Shown here: piece after piece, positions 26,899 to 35,394 of the stretch | Position numbering within the stretch: the stretch's first letter is position 1 | How the letters are laid out: the number at the start of each line of letters is the position of its first letter | NCBI RefSeq assembly: GCF_001729485.1 | Contig: NZ_CP017157.1 | Coordinates: 4,154,001-4,218,000, forward strand | Direction of reading: 5' to 3' | Origin: Streptomyces lydicus | GTDB lineage: Bacteria > Actinomycetota > Actinomycetes > Streptomycetales > Streptomycetaceae | DNA: 64,000 nt | The notes under the pieces: model-generated | What the model was told of the DNA's origin: nothing | The model's input: only the letters and a program-made list of their open reading frames with translations | Databases searched by the model: none | Translations under genes and position numbers: made by a program

Positions 26899-27342
26899 TC
26901 ACTCGGGTCGGTGGCCGACCAGCCCGACCAGGACCGGGCCGGTGGGGGGCGTCACCAGGTCGGCCACGGTCAGCGGATCGAGCGTGGCGTAGAACACCTC
27001 CTGCGCCTGGCGCAGCGCCCCGCGAAGCCGGCACGCGCCGCGCAGCGGGCAGGGTGGATCGCCGTCGCAGGCGACGACTTCCTCCACGCCCTCCAGCTCC
27101 CTCACCAGCCAGCCGACCGAAGCCTGTCGGCCGAGTCCGGTCAGTTCGAGCCCGCCGCCGCGACCCCTCCTGGCCTCCAGTACGCCCAGGTGCTGGAGCC
27201 GGGTGACCGCCTTCGCCATGTGGGCGTAGGGCACGTCCATGGCCTCCGCCACCTCGCGCGTGGTCAAGGGTTCGGCCTGCTCGGTGACCGCCAGGCGCAT
27301 GACGGCACGCAGCCCCAGGTCGGTGAACTTCGTCAACCGCAT
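26899..27342 (-). CDS. nsrR: Rrf2-family nitric oxide sensor NsrR
   Basis: 147 residues from ATG 27342 (GTG 27348 adds two). Winged helix at the N-terminus (TTREVAEAMDVPYAHMAKAVTRLQ). Iron-sulfur ligands are C92, C98 and C104 (ACDGDPPCPLRGAC), and D8 (LTKFTDLGL) is at the place of the fourth, Asp, ligand described for Streptomyces NsrR. Nitrosylation of the [4Fe-4S] cluster releases it from DNA. Upstream of hmp in the same direction, with a candidate operator ahead of each gene. Confidence 0.94.
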   Translation of the reverse strand: MRLTKFTDLGLRAVMRLAVTEQAEPLTTREVAEAMDVPYAHMAKAVTRLQHLGVLEARRGRGGGLELTGLGRQASVGWLVRELEGVEEVVACDGDPPCPLRGACRLRGALRQAQEVFYATLDPLTVADLVTPPTGPVLVGLVGHRPE

Positions 27343-27357
27343 GCACACGACGCTAGC

Positions 27358-27382
27358 AAATACGCATGTTAAATTCGTGTTT
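27358..27382 (-). promoter_or_regulatory. Candidate NsrR operator upstream of nsrR
   Basis: On the minus strand: AAACACGAAT, TTAAC, ATGCGTATTT, an inverted repeat with 8 of 10 positions matching, ending 15 bases before the nsrR start. It suggests autoregulation. Confidence 0.55.
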
Positions 27383-27551
27383 GATTGGACCCCGAACCGG
27401 TGTGGAGTGCGTCACGGACCGCGTCTTCCACCGCGAGGCGGACGCCGGCCGAGGCCGGCGCGGAACCCGGCCCCACCCGTGAGCAACGGCCCTCCGGCCC
27501 GGGGCCCGCAGGCCGACAGCCTTCGGAAACGGTCCCCAGAACACACCGAAA

Positions 27552-27589
27552 GGTGCTCGGCCGACCGGAAGTCCGGCCGACCGAGCACC
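27552..27589. terminator. Imperfect hairpin
   Basis: GGTGCTCGG...CCGGA / TCCGG...CCGAGCACC with two mismatches near the middle. It lies 32 bases past the stop of the small minus-strand frame ending at 27621 and is positioned as its terminator. Confidence 0.5.
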
Positions 27590-27620
27590 TGTGCAACGCC
27601 CTGAAGTCCCCCGACTTTCC

Positions 27621-27857
27621 TCAGGCCGTGGTCCATCGACGGTCACTGCAGTGCGAGAGAGTCGAACCCTGGCGAAGGCACACCTGCATCACCACCCGGC
27701 TGCCCTCAGCGACGCTGAAGTCCTTGGTGACACAGCCGCCGCCCGCGCCCTTGGCGTTCGCCGCCTGCCCACTGGCTTTCGGCGCTGCCCAGCATTCCGG
27801 GCAGCCGCCGGAAAAGCGTTGGCGTACGGTCCGCACCTTTCTTGGCAATGCGTCCAC
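27621..27857 (-). pseudogene. Possible remnant of a secreted protein (C-terminal part)
   Basis: A 78-codon frame from GTG 27857. Its last 35 residues (FSVAEGSRVVMQVCLRQGST, then HCSDRRW) look like the Cys-containing beta-strand end of small streptomycete exported proteins, while the N-terminal part has no signal peptide and reads like drifted sequence. A hairpin follows the stop. I read it as a broken gene, though a short cytoplasmic product cannot be excluded. Confidence 0.35.
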
Positions 27858-27923
27858 AAGGAATGCCGCCTCCTGCGGCGTGCCGAGGGCCTCGCCGACG
27901 CACGACCGGCGTCGCTGCGCGGG

Positions 27924-28301
27924 TCAGCGGCCGAGGAGTCGCCGGCGTAGTTCCGGCGCCCACTCGACGTACTCGATCTCCGCCCCGTCGACGTGCCGGG
28001 CGTAGAGGAACCGCCCGGTAGGGCCGGCCGTCGCGGGGGTGGTGACGGTGGCGTCGGCGGCCTTGAGGGTCGTCTGCAGGTCGTCGAGGTCCTCGACGAC
28101 CACGGTGGCGGAGGCGTGCGCGTACTTCGCGCGCTCCTCGGCCGGGCCGGCGATGACGAGGAAATTGCCGAGGGCGGCCAGTTCGACGTCCTGGAACGCC
28201 AGGCGGAGGTCCAGCTGGGCGCCGGTGAGTTGCTGGAGCAGCGGCAGCGCGCGGTCGAGGTCTTCGGTCCACAGCCGGGCGTAGGTCTTGAGGACGGTCA
28301 T
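27924..28301 (-). CDS. VOC (glyoxalase-like) family protein
   Basis: 125 residues from ATG 28301. The single VOC repeat pattern is present: YARLWTEDLDRALPLLQQLTG, FLVIAGPAEERAKY, and RFLYARHVDGAEIEYVEW with the terminal Glu that often binds metal. The expected first His is not obvious (position is Leu/Trp), so metal-independent binding is possible. It faces the HxlR regulator across 142 bases containing a palindrome and is its likely target. Confidence 0.85.
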   Translation of the reverse strand: MTVLKTYARLWTEDLDRALPLLQQLTGAQLDLRLAFQDVELAALGNFLVIAGPAEERAKYAHASATVVVEDLDDLQTTLKAADATVTTPATAGPTGRFLYARHVDGAEIEYVEWAPELRRRLLGR

Positions 28302-28389
28302 GTGAGGTTCCGTTTCCCTGCGGTGCAGGCCGCGGCGGCATATCTGCCGAGAACGGCCCATTGCTTTCTTTCGGATACTGAGAAACCGT

Positions 28390-28409
28390 AGGTGACTGTC
28401 CACTGACCT
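28390..28409. promoter_or_regulatory. Candidate HxlR operator
   Basis: AGGTGACTGT / CCACTGACCT, an imperfect palindrome (7 of 10 positions) in the middle of the divergent region between the VOC and HxlR genes. Confidence 0.35.
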
Positions 28410-28443
28410 GGAAGAACGCACTTTTTGGTGAGAAGGGAACCTC

Positions 28444-28857
28444 ATGGTTACCGAGCAGGCCCGGCGCGCGGACGACGAGGACGGGGACGTCACACGTGCC
28501 GACTCCCTGGCCCGCCAGATCTTCTCCGGCGTGGCCAACAAATGGGCGCTGCTGATCATCAACGCACTGGGGGAGCGGACCCTGCGGTTCACCGCCTTGC
28601 GCAGTGAGGTCGACGGTGTCAGCCACAAGATGCTCACCCAGACCCTGCGTGCACTCCAACGGGACGGGTTGGTGCACCGGACGGTGTACGCCGAGGTGCC
28701 GCCCCGGGTCGACTACCGCCTCACCGAAGCGGGTGCGGCACTGCGCGACACGGTCAACGGCATGTGCGCCTGGACCCGTCGCTACCTCGACGAGATCGAG
28801 GCGGCCCGACGGCGCTTCGACGCGCAGAACACGGGCGACACCGGCGGGGAGTCGTGA
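28444..28857 (+). CDS. HxlR-family transcriptional regulator
   Basis: 137 residues, ATG 28444 after GAGAAGGG. The winged helix has the family hallmarks: NKWALLIINALGERTLRFTAL, GVSHKMLTQTLRALQRDGLV and VPPRVDYRLTEAGAAL. HxlR proteins are dimeric cytoplasmic sensors of aldehydes, quinones or oxidants; there is no Cys near the N-terminus here. Divergent from the VOC gene; followed immediately by a small hypothetical gene. Confidence 0.93.
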   Translation: MVTEQARRADDEDGDVTRADSLARQIFSGVANKWALLIINALGERTLRFTALRSEVDGVSHKMLTQTLRALQRDGLVHRTVYAEVPPRVDYRLTEAGAALRDTVNGMCAWTRRYLDEIEAARRRFDAQNTGDTGGES

Positions 28858-28868
28858 GAGGGTGCGGT

Positions 28869-29183
28869 GTGTTCATCTATCTGCGGTTCTTCTTCGAACC
28901 GGGCGTCCCGCACACACCGCTGTGGCCGGAGCACATGGACAGTCCGTACGGCTATCCCTGCGAGCCGGAGCGGTTGCCGATCAGTGCGGATACCCGCGCC
29001 GAACTGGTGCGGCTGAGCGAGCGCTTCCAGTCCTCCCTCGACTGGAAGTACCCACAGGGCCCGTCTCCGTGGTCCGATGCGGAGAAGGAGCTGTTCGACG
29101 AGCAGGCGGACGCCGCGCTGAAGGCGTTGCGCGGGGAGTTGGGCGACGGCTGGAAGGTACTGGACGAACGCCTGCCGTGGTGA
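28869..29183 (+). CDS. Hypothetical protein
   Basis: 104 residues from GTG 28869, chosen because GAGAGGG lies 6 bases upstream; it begins 11 bases after the HxlR stop, so one operon. FIYLRFFFEPGVPHTPLWPE at the start and an acidic helical C-terminal half (SDAEKELFDEQADAALKAL). Soluble, no Cys pair. I do not know a function; similar short proteins of unknown role occur in Streptomyces. Confidence 0.7.
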   Translation: MFIYLRFFFEPGVPHTPLWPEHMDSPYGYPCEPERLPISADTRAELVRLSERFQSSLDWKYPQGPSPWSDAEKELFDEQADAALKALRGELGDGWKVLDERLPW

Positions 29184-29235
29184 GAGAGACGGGTGCCGGG
29201 TGGGGGTTTGCTCCTCCCGGTTGCCGTAGCGGCGG

Positions 29236-29994
29236 TCAGTAGGCGGTGAGGCCGCCGTCGACGACGAGCTCGGTGCCGGTGACGAACGACGACTCGTCGC
29301 CCGCGAGGAAGAGCATCGCCGAGGCGACCTCGTCGGCGCGGCCCGCGCGGCGCATCGGGGTACGGACGATGTCCGGCTGCCGGTCGCCCTGTTCGTCCAG
29401 GAGGTCCTGGATCATCGGCGTGGCGATGACACCGGGATGCAGGGAGTTGACGCGCACTCCCTGGCGGGCGTACTCGACGGCCGCGGTCTTGCTGAGCAGG
29501 CGCACCGCCCCCTTGGACGCCTGGTAGGCGGCGGCCGCTCCGCTTCCCACGAGCCCCAGGACGGACGAGGTATTGATCACCGAGGCGTTGCCGGTGGCGC
29601 GCAGCAGGGGCATGGCCGCCTTCATCCCGAGCCAGGTGCCCTTCTGGTTCACGTCGATGACGCGGTTCCACGCCTCCTCCTCGGTGTCCTCGATGCCCGG
29701 CCAGTCCAGGACGCCCGCGACGTTGACGAGGACGTCCAGCCTGCCGAACCGCTCGCGGACGGTGCTGATCACCCCGTCCCACTGCCGGGCGGAGGAGACA
29801 TCCAGGCAGGCGGCGACGACGTCCGCGCCGGTTTCCGCGATGTCCCGGGTGAGTGCCGTGAGGCGCTCCCGGCGGACATCGGCGACGACCAGCCGCGCGC
29901 CCTCGCGGGCGAACAGCTTGGCGGTCGCGGCGCCGATTCCTCCCGTCGCACCGGTGATCAGCGCGACCTTGCCGTCAAGTCGTTGTCCAGGCAT
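29236..29994 (-). CDS. SDR-family oxidoreductase
   Basis: 252 residues from ATG 29994 (GGGAGGA upstream). Classical short-chain dehydrogenase: GATGGIGAATA (coenzyme site), D in VVADVRRER suggesting NAD preference, NVAGV, Ser in NTSSVLG, YQASK catalytic pair, and PGVIATPM. The C-terminal FVTGTELVVDGGLTAY is typical. Divergent from an MmyB-type XRE regulator 137 bases away, a common enzyme-regulator pairing in Streptomyces. Substrate unknown. Confidence 0.93.
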   Translation of the reverse strand: MPGQRLDGKVALITGATGGIGAATAKLFAREGARLVVADVRRERLTALTRDIAETGADVVAACLDVSSARQWDGVISTVRERFGRLDVLVNVAGVLDWPGIEDTEEEAWNRVIDVNQKGTWLGMKAAMPLLRATGNASVINTSSVLGLVGSGAAAAYQASKGAVRLLSKTAAVEYARQGVRVNSLHPGVIATPMIQDLLDEQGDRQPDIVRTPMRRAGRADEVASAMLFLAGDESSFVTGTELVVDGGLTAY

Positions 29995-30131
29995 GGCGAT
30001 GACGTCCTCCCAGTGCGTTCGTTCCCTTCGCCACCCACGCTGGACGCCCCGGAGACCGCTCACCAGGACGTGTGCTGCCCGGGTGCCACACACCCAGGCA
30101 GCACACCGGCCGAATGCCTAACCTGGACGGC

Positions 30132-30977
30132 ATGCCCGACAACGACCTGGGAGACTTCCTGCGCGCCCGGCGCTCCGGCCTGCGGCCCGAAGACGTGGGC
30201 ATGGCGAGCTACGGCCTACGGAGGGTCGCCGGGCTACGCCGCGAGGAAGTCGCGGTGCTGGCCGGAGTGAACGTCGACTACTACACCCGCCTGGAACAAG
30301 GCCGCGAACGCCGTCCCTCGCCCCAGGTCCTCGACGCGCTCAGCCGCGCCCTCCACCTCGACACCGACGCCCACGACCACCTCCACCGGCTGGCCGGCAC
30401 CGCACCGCTCGACCGCCCGGGGCCGCAGCGGAACGGGGTCAGCCCGGCCCTCCGCCAGCTCATGGACGGCTACCCCCACACCCCGGCGTTCGTCCTCAAC
30501 CGCACCCTGGACATCCTGGCCACCAACGCCCTCGCCGACGCCTTGTACTCGCCCTTCCACCCCGCGGACAATCTCGCCCGCGCGGTCTTCCTCGACCCGG
30601 CCGGTCGGGACTTCTACGCCCGCTGGGACCGGGCCGCGCAGGCCACCGTCGCCCACCTCCGTCAGGCGGCCGGCTTTGATCCCGACGACCCCCGGCTGAA
30701 CGCGCTCATCGACACGCTGACCGAGCACAGCACCACCTTCTCGACGCTGTGGCAGGCCCACACCGTGCGTGGCAAGACCCGGGACGCCAAAACCCTCAAC
30801 CACCCCGACGTCGGTCCGCTCACCCTCACGTACCAAGCCTTCGACGTCCGCGACGCCCCCGGCCAGCAACTCGTCATCTACCACGCCGAACCCGGCAGCC
30901 CCAGCGCCCAGGCGCTGGCCCTGCTCGGCGCCCTCGACGCCACCACGCGGCAGACCGCGGGGGACCCGCACCCGTAG
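30132..30977 (+). CDS. MmyB-type helix-turn-helix regulator
   Basis: 281 residues from ATG 30132; ATG 30114 adds six residues. N-terminal XRE domain (GDFLRARRSGLRPEDVG, RRVAGLRREEVAVLAGV, YYTRLEQGRER) and a C-terminal MmyB-like ligand-binding domain with ILATNALADAL and DFYARWD, thought to bind fatty-acid-like molecules. Divergent from the SDR gene, the likely target. Confidence 0.92.
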   Translation: MPDNDLGDFLRARRSGLRPEDVGMASYGLRRVAGLRREEVAVLAGVNVDYYTRLEQGRERRPSPQVLDALSRALHLDTDAHDHLHRLAGTAPLDRPGPQRNGVSPALRQLMDGYPHTPAFVLNRTLDILATNALADALYSPFHPADNLARAVFLDPAGRDFYARWDRAAQATVAHLRQAAGFDPDDPRLNALIDTLTEHSTTFSTLWQAHTVRGKTRDAKTLNHPDVGPLTLTYQAFDVRDAPGQQLVIYHAEPGSPSAQALALLGALDATTRQTAGDPHP

Positions 30978-31029
30978 CACGCACGGCGTCGCCGGGGGCG
31001 GCATCGCTCGCCCTGCCCGGTCAGTCGTC

Positions 31030-31734
31030 TCACCAGGGGACGGTCTCTCCCAGATAGTCGAGGTAGCGGAGGCCCCGGCGGCCGCGTTGCGCGTCAACGG
31101 CCGTGACGAGGCGGGGGATGCTCTCCTCGATGGTGAGACGGGCGTTGGGGCCGCCCATGTCGGTCTTGACCCAGCCGGGCGCCGTCACGAGCAGCGTGCG
31201 GGGATCGTCGCGGTGACGGGCCGCGTAACTGCGCATCAGCTGGTTGAGGGCGGATTTGCTGGCCCGGTAGATCTCGAAGCCGCCGCGTTCGTTGTTGGCG
31301 ACGCTGCCCAGGCCGGAGGACATGATCGCCATGGTGCCGTCCGGCGTGACGAGTTCGGCGAGCGTTTCGATGACCCGCATGGGGCTCAGCGCATTGGTGA
31401 GCATCAGGCGGGTGAACTCGTCGGTCGTGACGTCTGCAGGGGTCTCCTCCGGATGGTTGGCCACGCCCGCGTTGACGAAGAGCAGATCGAACCTGCGGGC
31501 GCCGAGCCGCTCTCGGAGAGCGTGGATCTGCTCCGGCGCGTTGATGTCCACGTGCTCGATCTCCAGCCGCCCACCGGCAGTTGGCTGAAGGTCGTGCAAC
31601 GCGGTCCGACCGGGGCCGCGGACGGTCCCCACCACATGGGATCCGCGGTCCAGGTACTCAGCGGCGATCGCACGGCCCAGGCCACGGGACGCACCGATGA
31701 GAAGCACGGTCGCGTGCTGCGAAATCACGTTCAT
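31030..31734 (-). CDS. SDR-family oxidoreductase
   Basis: 234 residues. GASRGLGRAIAAEYL, NAGVANHPEE, MSSGLGS and YRASKSALNQ give a complete SDR active site. Its ATG overlaps the stop of the amidohydrolase (ATGA), so the two are coupled. With a decarboxylase-type amidohydrolase it may process an aromatic or cyclic acid; inference from context. Confidence 0.9.
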   Translation of the reverse strand: MNVISQHATVLLIGASRGLGRAIAAEYLDRGSHVVGTVRGPGRTALHDLQPTAGGRLEIEHVDINAPEQIHALRERLGARRFDLLFVNAGVANHPEETPADVTTDEFTRLMLTNALSPMRVIETLAELVTPDGTMAIMSSGLGSVANNERGGFEIYRASKSALNQLMRSYAARHRDDPRTLLVTAPGWVKTDMGGPNARLTIEESIPRLVTAVDAQRGRRGLRYLDYLGETVPW

Positions 31735-32765
31735 GACTGCTCCAGGAGTCGCGCGGTCTCTGCGTCCGGTCCGGGCGCGGACGGTTCGAGGCGGTAGAGC
31801 GCCCGGGCGTTGGCATACGCGACCTTGTGCCGGTCCTCGCGGTCGGGGAGCGTCCCGAGGAAGTCGGTGAGAGCCGCGGCGTCCAGCCGGTGGAAGGGAT
31901 AGTCGCCCGAGAGCAGGATCCGGTCGATGGTCGTGAAGTCCAACGCGTGCCGCAGCAAGCGGGGGGTCAGCATGCCGCTGGTCGCGATGTGGACGTTGGT
32001 CCGAAAGTACTCAGCGACCCGACGGTCCAGGCCGGTCGCGACGTTCGAGAGGCTGTCGACCCGGTCGAGGGCGAACAACAGCATCTCGCCCCAGTGCCCC
32101 AGCACGATCTGCAGGTCCGGGTGTCGGTCGAACGTGCCGCGCAGGATCAGGCGAAGTGCCGCGAGCCCCGCCTCGATGTGCCATCCCCAGCCGAAGGTGG
32201 CGAGCGCGAGCTCGACGGTCGGGTCGAACCCGCGGTAGGAGGCGTCCCTGACCGCGTTCGGCGGGATCTGGGGATGGATGAACACCGGCCGCCCCAGAGC
32301 GGCGGCGGTGGCGAGCAGCTCGTCGTAGGCGGGATCGTCCAACGGCCGGTCGCCGCTGCGACCGTAGGACATGATCCCGACATGAGCGGGCGAGTCCGCG
32401 ATCCGCTGAAGCTCCGTCACGGCCGCGTCCGGATCCGACATCGGCAGCGTCGTCATCGCCCGCAGACGCGTCGGATGGCGCCCCACGGCCTCGCTCGCCA
32501 GGTCATTCGCCTCGCGGCTCAGCGCAACGGCTTCACGGGCCGGGAGCCCGTGGGTCCCCGGCGGGGCGATCGAGAGGATCTGCAGGTCGATGCCGGCCGC
32601 GTCCATCGCCGTGATCCGTTGCTCGCCGATGTCGAGCAGACGGCCGGGGATGTCCCCCCGGTCGTTCAACGCCACGCTCTCGTCGCGCGACCGCATCGGC
32701 TGTGCTCGCAAGGCCCGGTCGATCCCCGGGGTGGTCCAGTGCTCCTCGATGGTGATGACTCTCAT
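31731..32765 (-). CDS. Amidohydrolase family metal-dependent (de)carboxylase, ACMSD/resorcylate type
   Basis: 344 residues from ATG 32765 (GAAGGAG upstream). The first residues MRVITIEEHWTTPG carry the EEH in place of the usual HxH metal motif, as in gamma-resorcylate and 2,3-dihydroxybenzoate decarboxylases. VFIHPQIPP, VLGHWGEMLLFALDRVD and LSGDYPFH supply the later His and Asp metal ligands. Such enzymes remove (or add) a carboxyl group on phenolic acids using Mn or Zn. It is divergent from a double-domain Lrp regulator and lies close to ring-cleavage genes. Confidence 0.88.
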   Translation of the reverse strand: MRVITIEEHWTTPGIDRALRAQPMRSRDESVALNDRGDIPGRLLDIGEQRITAMDAAGIDLQILSIAPPGTHGLPAREAVALSREANDLASEAVGRHPTRLRAMTTLPMSDPDAAVTELQRIADSPAHVGIMSYGRSGDRPLDDPAYDELLATAAALGRPVFIHPQIPPNAVRDASYRGFDPTVELALATFGWGWHIEAGLAALRLILRGTFDRHPDLQIVLGHWGEMLLFALDRVDSLSNVATGLDRRVAEYFRTNVHIATSGMLTPRLLRHALDFTTIDRILLSGDYPFHRLDAAALTDFLGTLPDREDRHKVAYANARALYRLEPSAPGPDAETARLLEQS

Positions 32766-32861
32766 CAGGCTCCTTCGGCGCATGTCGTCGTACCTGTGCA
32801 AGCGTCGGCCACGCGCGGTGCGCAACGACCCGGAAACGGCGCCTTCTGTAGCGTTGCCGCC

Positions 32862-33911
32862 ATGTCGAGTCCAGAGATCGATCATTCCGTCATTCTTGAG
32901 CCGCATGATGTGCGAATCCTTCGTGCCCTTCAGATTGATCCGAGGGTCGGATTCGCGACCGTGGCGACGGTCCTCGGGCTCTCCGAGCTGACCGTCGCCC
33001 GCCGCTACCGCCGTATGCGGCGGGCCGGGGTCCTCCGGGTGATCGGGGTGGTCGACCCGGGAGCCCTCGGGCAGAGCCGGTGGATGGCGCGCCTGCGCTG
33101 CCGCCCCGGCAGCGCCCCGGCCATGGCCGAAGCACTCGCGCAACGCGACGACATCAGCTGGGTCGCGCTGTGCGCCGCCGGCTCCGAGGTCACCTGCGCC
33201 GTGCGCTCACGGTCACCGGAGCAGCGCGACGACCTGCTCGGCCGTCGGCTCCCTCGTGCTGCCGCCGTACTCGACCTCCAGGCGTCGGTGATGCTCCGCC
33301 AGTTCGTCGGCGGACGCGGACACTACTGGGCCGCACTCACCGGAACCCTGACCCCCGAGCAGGAGGCCGCCCTCGGGACCGGCGACGGGCCGTTCCCCGA
33401 ACGGCCGGTCGTGCGGAACGAGCCGGTGCAACTCGCCGACCAGGACGAGAAGTTGCTCGCGGCCCTCGCCACCGACGGACGGGCCAGTCTCGTCGACCTC
33501 GCCGCCGCGGCCGACCTCACGCCGGGCCGGGCTTCACGACGTCTGCACACTCTGCTCTCCGGCGGAGTGGTCCACATCGACGTGGAGATCGCACCGATGG
33601 CCCTGGGGTACCGGGCCCGGGCGAACCTGTGGATGCGGGTCCATCCAGGCAGCATCAAAGCCGTTGGACGCGCGATGGCGCGGATGCCCGAAGTGGGGTT
33701 CGCCGCCGCGCTGTCCGGGCCGAACAACCTGCACGCCGTCGTCCACTGCCGCGACCTCGACGAACTCTTCGAGTTCACCTCCGACCGCGTCGGAACCCTC
33801 CCCGGCGTCGAGGCCATGGAAGTCAGCCCCGTCTTCCGCCAGATCAAGCAGGCCGGAACCCGCGTGGACGGCGACCGCCTGACCGATCCGCCGAGCGACC
33901 GCAGCCGCTAG
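32862..33911 (+). CDS. Tandem Lrp/AsnC-family regulator
   Basis: 349 residues from ATG 32862, about twice the usual Lrp length. Two complete units are visible: HTH at 20-60 (ILRALQIDPRVGFATVATVL) with an effector domain, and a second HTH at about 190-235 (DEKLLAALATDGRASLVDLA) with another RAM-like domain. Fused Lrp pairs are known in actinomycetes. Divergent (96 bases) from the amidohydrolase/SDR pair, its probable target. The start lacks a strong ribosome site. Confidence 0.9.
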   Translation: MSSPEIDHSVILEPHDVRILRALQIDPRVGFATVATVLGLSELTVARRYRRMRRAGVLRVIGVVDPGALGQSRWMARLRCRPGSAPAMAEALAQRDDISWVALCAAGSEVTCAVRSRSPEQRDDLLGRRLPRAAAVLDLQASVMLRQFVGGRGHYWAALTGTLTPEQEAALGTGDGPFPERPVVRNEPVQLADQDEKLLAALATDGRASLVDLAAAADLTPGRASRRLHTLLSGGVVHIDVEIAPMALGYRARANLWMRVHPGSIKAVGRAMARMPEVGFAAALSGPNNLHAVVHCRDLDELFEFTSDRVGTLPGVEAMEVSPVFRQIKQAGTRVDGDRLTDPPSDRSR

Positions 33912-33936
33912 GCAGTTTTGTTCGGATCAGCTGGTC

Positions 33937-34122
33937 GTGGGTCCTGGTGTGTCGTCAACAGATGTGCAGTGGGCGCGGGTTGAGCCGTTGCACGGCCCCG
34001 GCGTCGACACGGTCCACTTCGAAATCCCCATGCCGCAGCCGGGCCGGCGCGGTGGCCGCGAGGGATACCACCGCGCATTCATCGATTGCCGGAAGCGGAT
34101 AGCCGCCTCCCGATACGGATAG
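33937..34122 (+). pseudogene. Internally deleted IS5-type transposase remnant
   Basis: Translation begins SSTDVQWARVEPL, the usual opening of IS5-group transposases (LTDAQWARIEPLLP), then jumps to GRRGGREGYHRAF and ends RIAASRYG, which resembles the C-terminal GxRGGRP...VATRYDK region. Total 61 codons against about 260 for a full enzyme, so most of the middle is missing. No terminal repeats seen. Confidence 0.45.
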
Positions 34123-34178
34123 GGCGGAGCCGCGGCGGCTTCTAGGGTTCCGGTGAATTCGGTGCTCAGGAGGCGTAG

Positions 34179-35306
34179 ATGAAGAGCTGCAGCGGCGCGC
34201 GGACGGCCGTGATCGTGGGCGCGGGTGTCGCCGGTCTGACGGCGGCGTCGGCCCTGGCGCGCAGGGGGTGGCGCGTCGAGATCGCCGAGGCCGCCCCGGC
34301 GACGGCGACGTCGGGGTGGGGGCTGTGCCTGACCGGCCCCGCGCTGCGCGCGCTGGACGAGTTGGGACTCGCGGACAGGTGTCTGGCCGAGGGCTACGGG
34401 ATGGCCGGCATCACACATGTGGACGTGAACGGCGAGTCCGCGGACCGGGTCCAGTTGCCGCGTCTGATCGGCGCGGAGCGGCCGGCGATGGTCGGCATGG
34501 CGCGCCCCGTACTGCACCGGATCCTGCGGGAGGCGGCCGAGCGGAGTGGGGTGGTGGTGCACTACGGGATGACGGTCGCGGCGGTGGACCAGGAGCAGGA
34601 GTTGGTCCGTGTGCGGTTCTCGGACGGGACGGTCCGGCAGTTCGCGCTGCTGGTGGGCGCGGATGGCATCCGCTCGTCGGTCCGGGCCCTGCTGGGCTTG
34701 GCGACCTCGCTCGACTACCACGGGCAGATGGTCTGGCGGGCCCTGGTGCCGCGCCCGCCGTGGGCCACGCGTATCCATCAGTTCGCCGGCGAAGTCAACA
34801 CAGCTGGACTCATCCCCATCTCGGGCAGCCAGGCGTACGTGTTCCTCACGGAGAACGGAGTAGGACACAGCGTCCTACCCGATGCCGAACTCGCCCCGCG
34901 TCTGCGGCAGCTCCTGGGGGCCTTCCCGGGGCGGGTGAAGGAGATCTGCCCTCTGGTGTCCGCGTCGGAGTCGGTGGTACGCCGCCCGGTCCGGACGGCG
35001 TTGTTGGCGGGTGCCTGGAACCGCGGAAACGGCGTCGTCATCGGTGACGCCGCGCATGCGCCGGCACCGCAGACGGCCAGCGGCGCGGCCCTGGCGATCG
35101 AGGACGGGCTCGTGCTGGCCCACGAACTCGCGCGTCATGAGTCGGTCGGCGCGGGGCTTGAGTCGTTCGTCAACCGGCGTGCACGGCGATGCCGCACGCT
35201 CGTTCAGACCTCGGTGGCGATCGTCGGCCTGGAGCAGGCACAGCGTCACGACAAGGCGTACCCGCTGGTCAACGCATGTCACCAGCAGATGGCCGAGCCC
35301 GCGTAA
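34179..35306 (+). CDS. FAD-dependent aromatic-ring monooxygenase
   Basis: 375 residues from ATG 34179 (AGGAGG upstream). Class A flavoprotein hydroxylase: GAGVAGLTAASAL (FAD-ADP site), GADGIRSSVR (DG motif) and GDAAHAPAPQTASGAALAIED (GD motif contacting flavin ribityl). These enzymes hydroxylate phenolic acids such as salicylate or hydroxybenzoates with NAD(P)H and O2. It leads a set with an extradiol dioxygenase and an AraC regulator on the same strand, so it probably prepares a catechol for ring cleavage. Confidence 0.9.
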   Translation: MKSCSGARTAVIVGAGVAGLTAASALARRGWRVEIAEAAPATATSGWGLCLTGPALRALDELGLADRCLAEGYGMAGITHVDVNGESADRVQLPRLIGAERPAMVGMARPVLHRILREAAERSGVVVHYGMTVAAVDQEQELVRVRFSDGTVRQFALLVGADGIRSSVRALLGLATSLDYHGQMVWRALVPRPPWATRIHQFAGEVNTAGLIPISGSQAYVFLTENGVGHSVLPDAELAPRLRQLLGAFPGRVKEICPLVSASESVVRRPVRTALLAGAWNRGNGVVIGDAAHAPAPQTASGAALAIEDGLVLAHELARHESVGAGLESFVNRRARRCRTLVQTSVAIVGLEQAQRHDKAYPLVNACHQQMAEPA

Positions 35307-35328
35307 CCCTCCATCCGATGCCCACCCG

Positions 35329-35391
35329 ATGCCCACTGTCATCGACCGGCTGACCGAACACCTCAGCCGATCCACCCCGTACGAGGAGTGA
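35329..35391 (+). CDS. Possible 20-residue small ORF before the dioxygenase
   Basis: MPTVIDRLTEHLSRSTPYEE, with stop TGA 3 bases before the ATG of the dioxygenase gene, whose ribosome site GAGGAG is inside this frame. It could couple translation or be chance; a second ATG at 35318 opens an 11-codon frame across it. Confidence 0.25.
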   Translation: MPTVIDRLTEHLSRSTPYEE

Positions 35392-35394
35392 CCG

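Noticed and set aside
31827..32861. In-frame 345-codon extension of the tandem Lrp regulator
   Set aside because: This part is antisense to the amidohydrolase and has shadow composition; the regulator starts at 32862.
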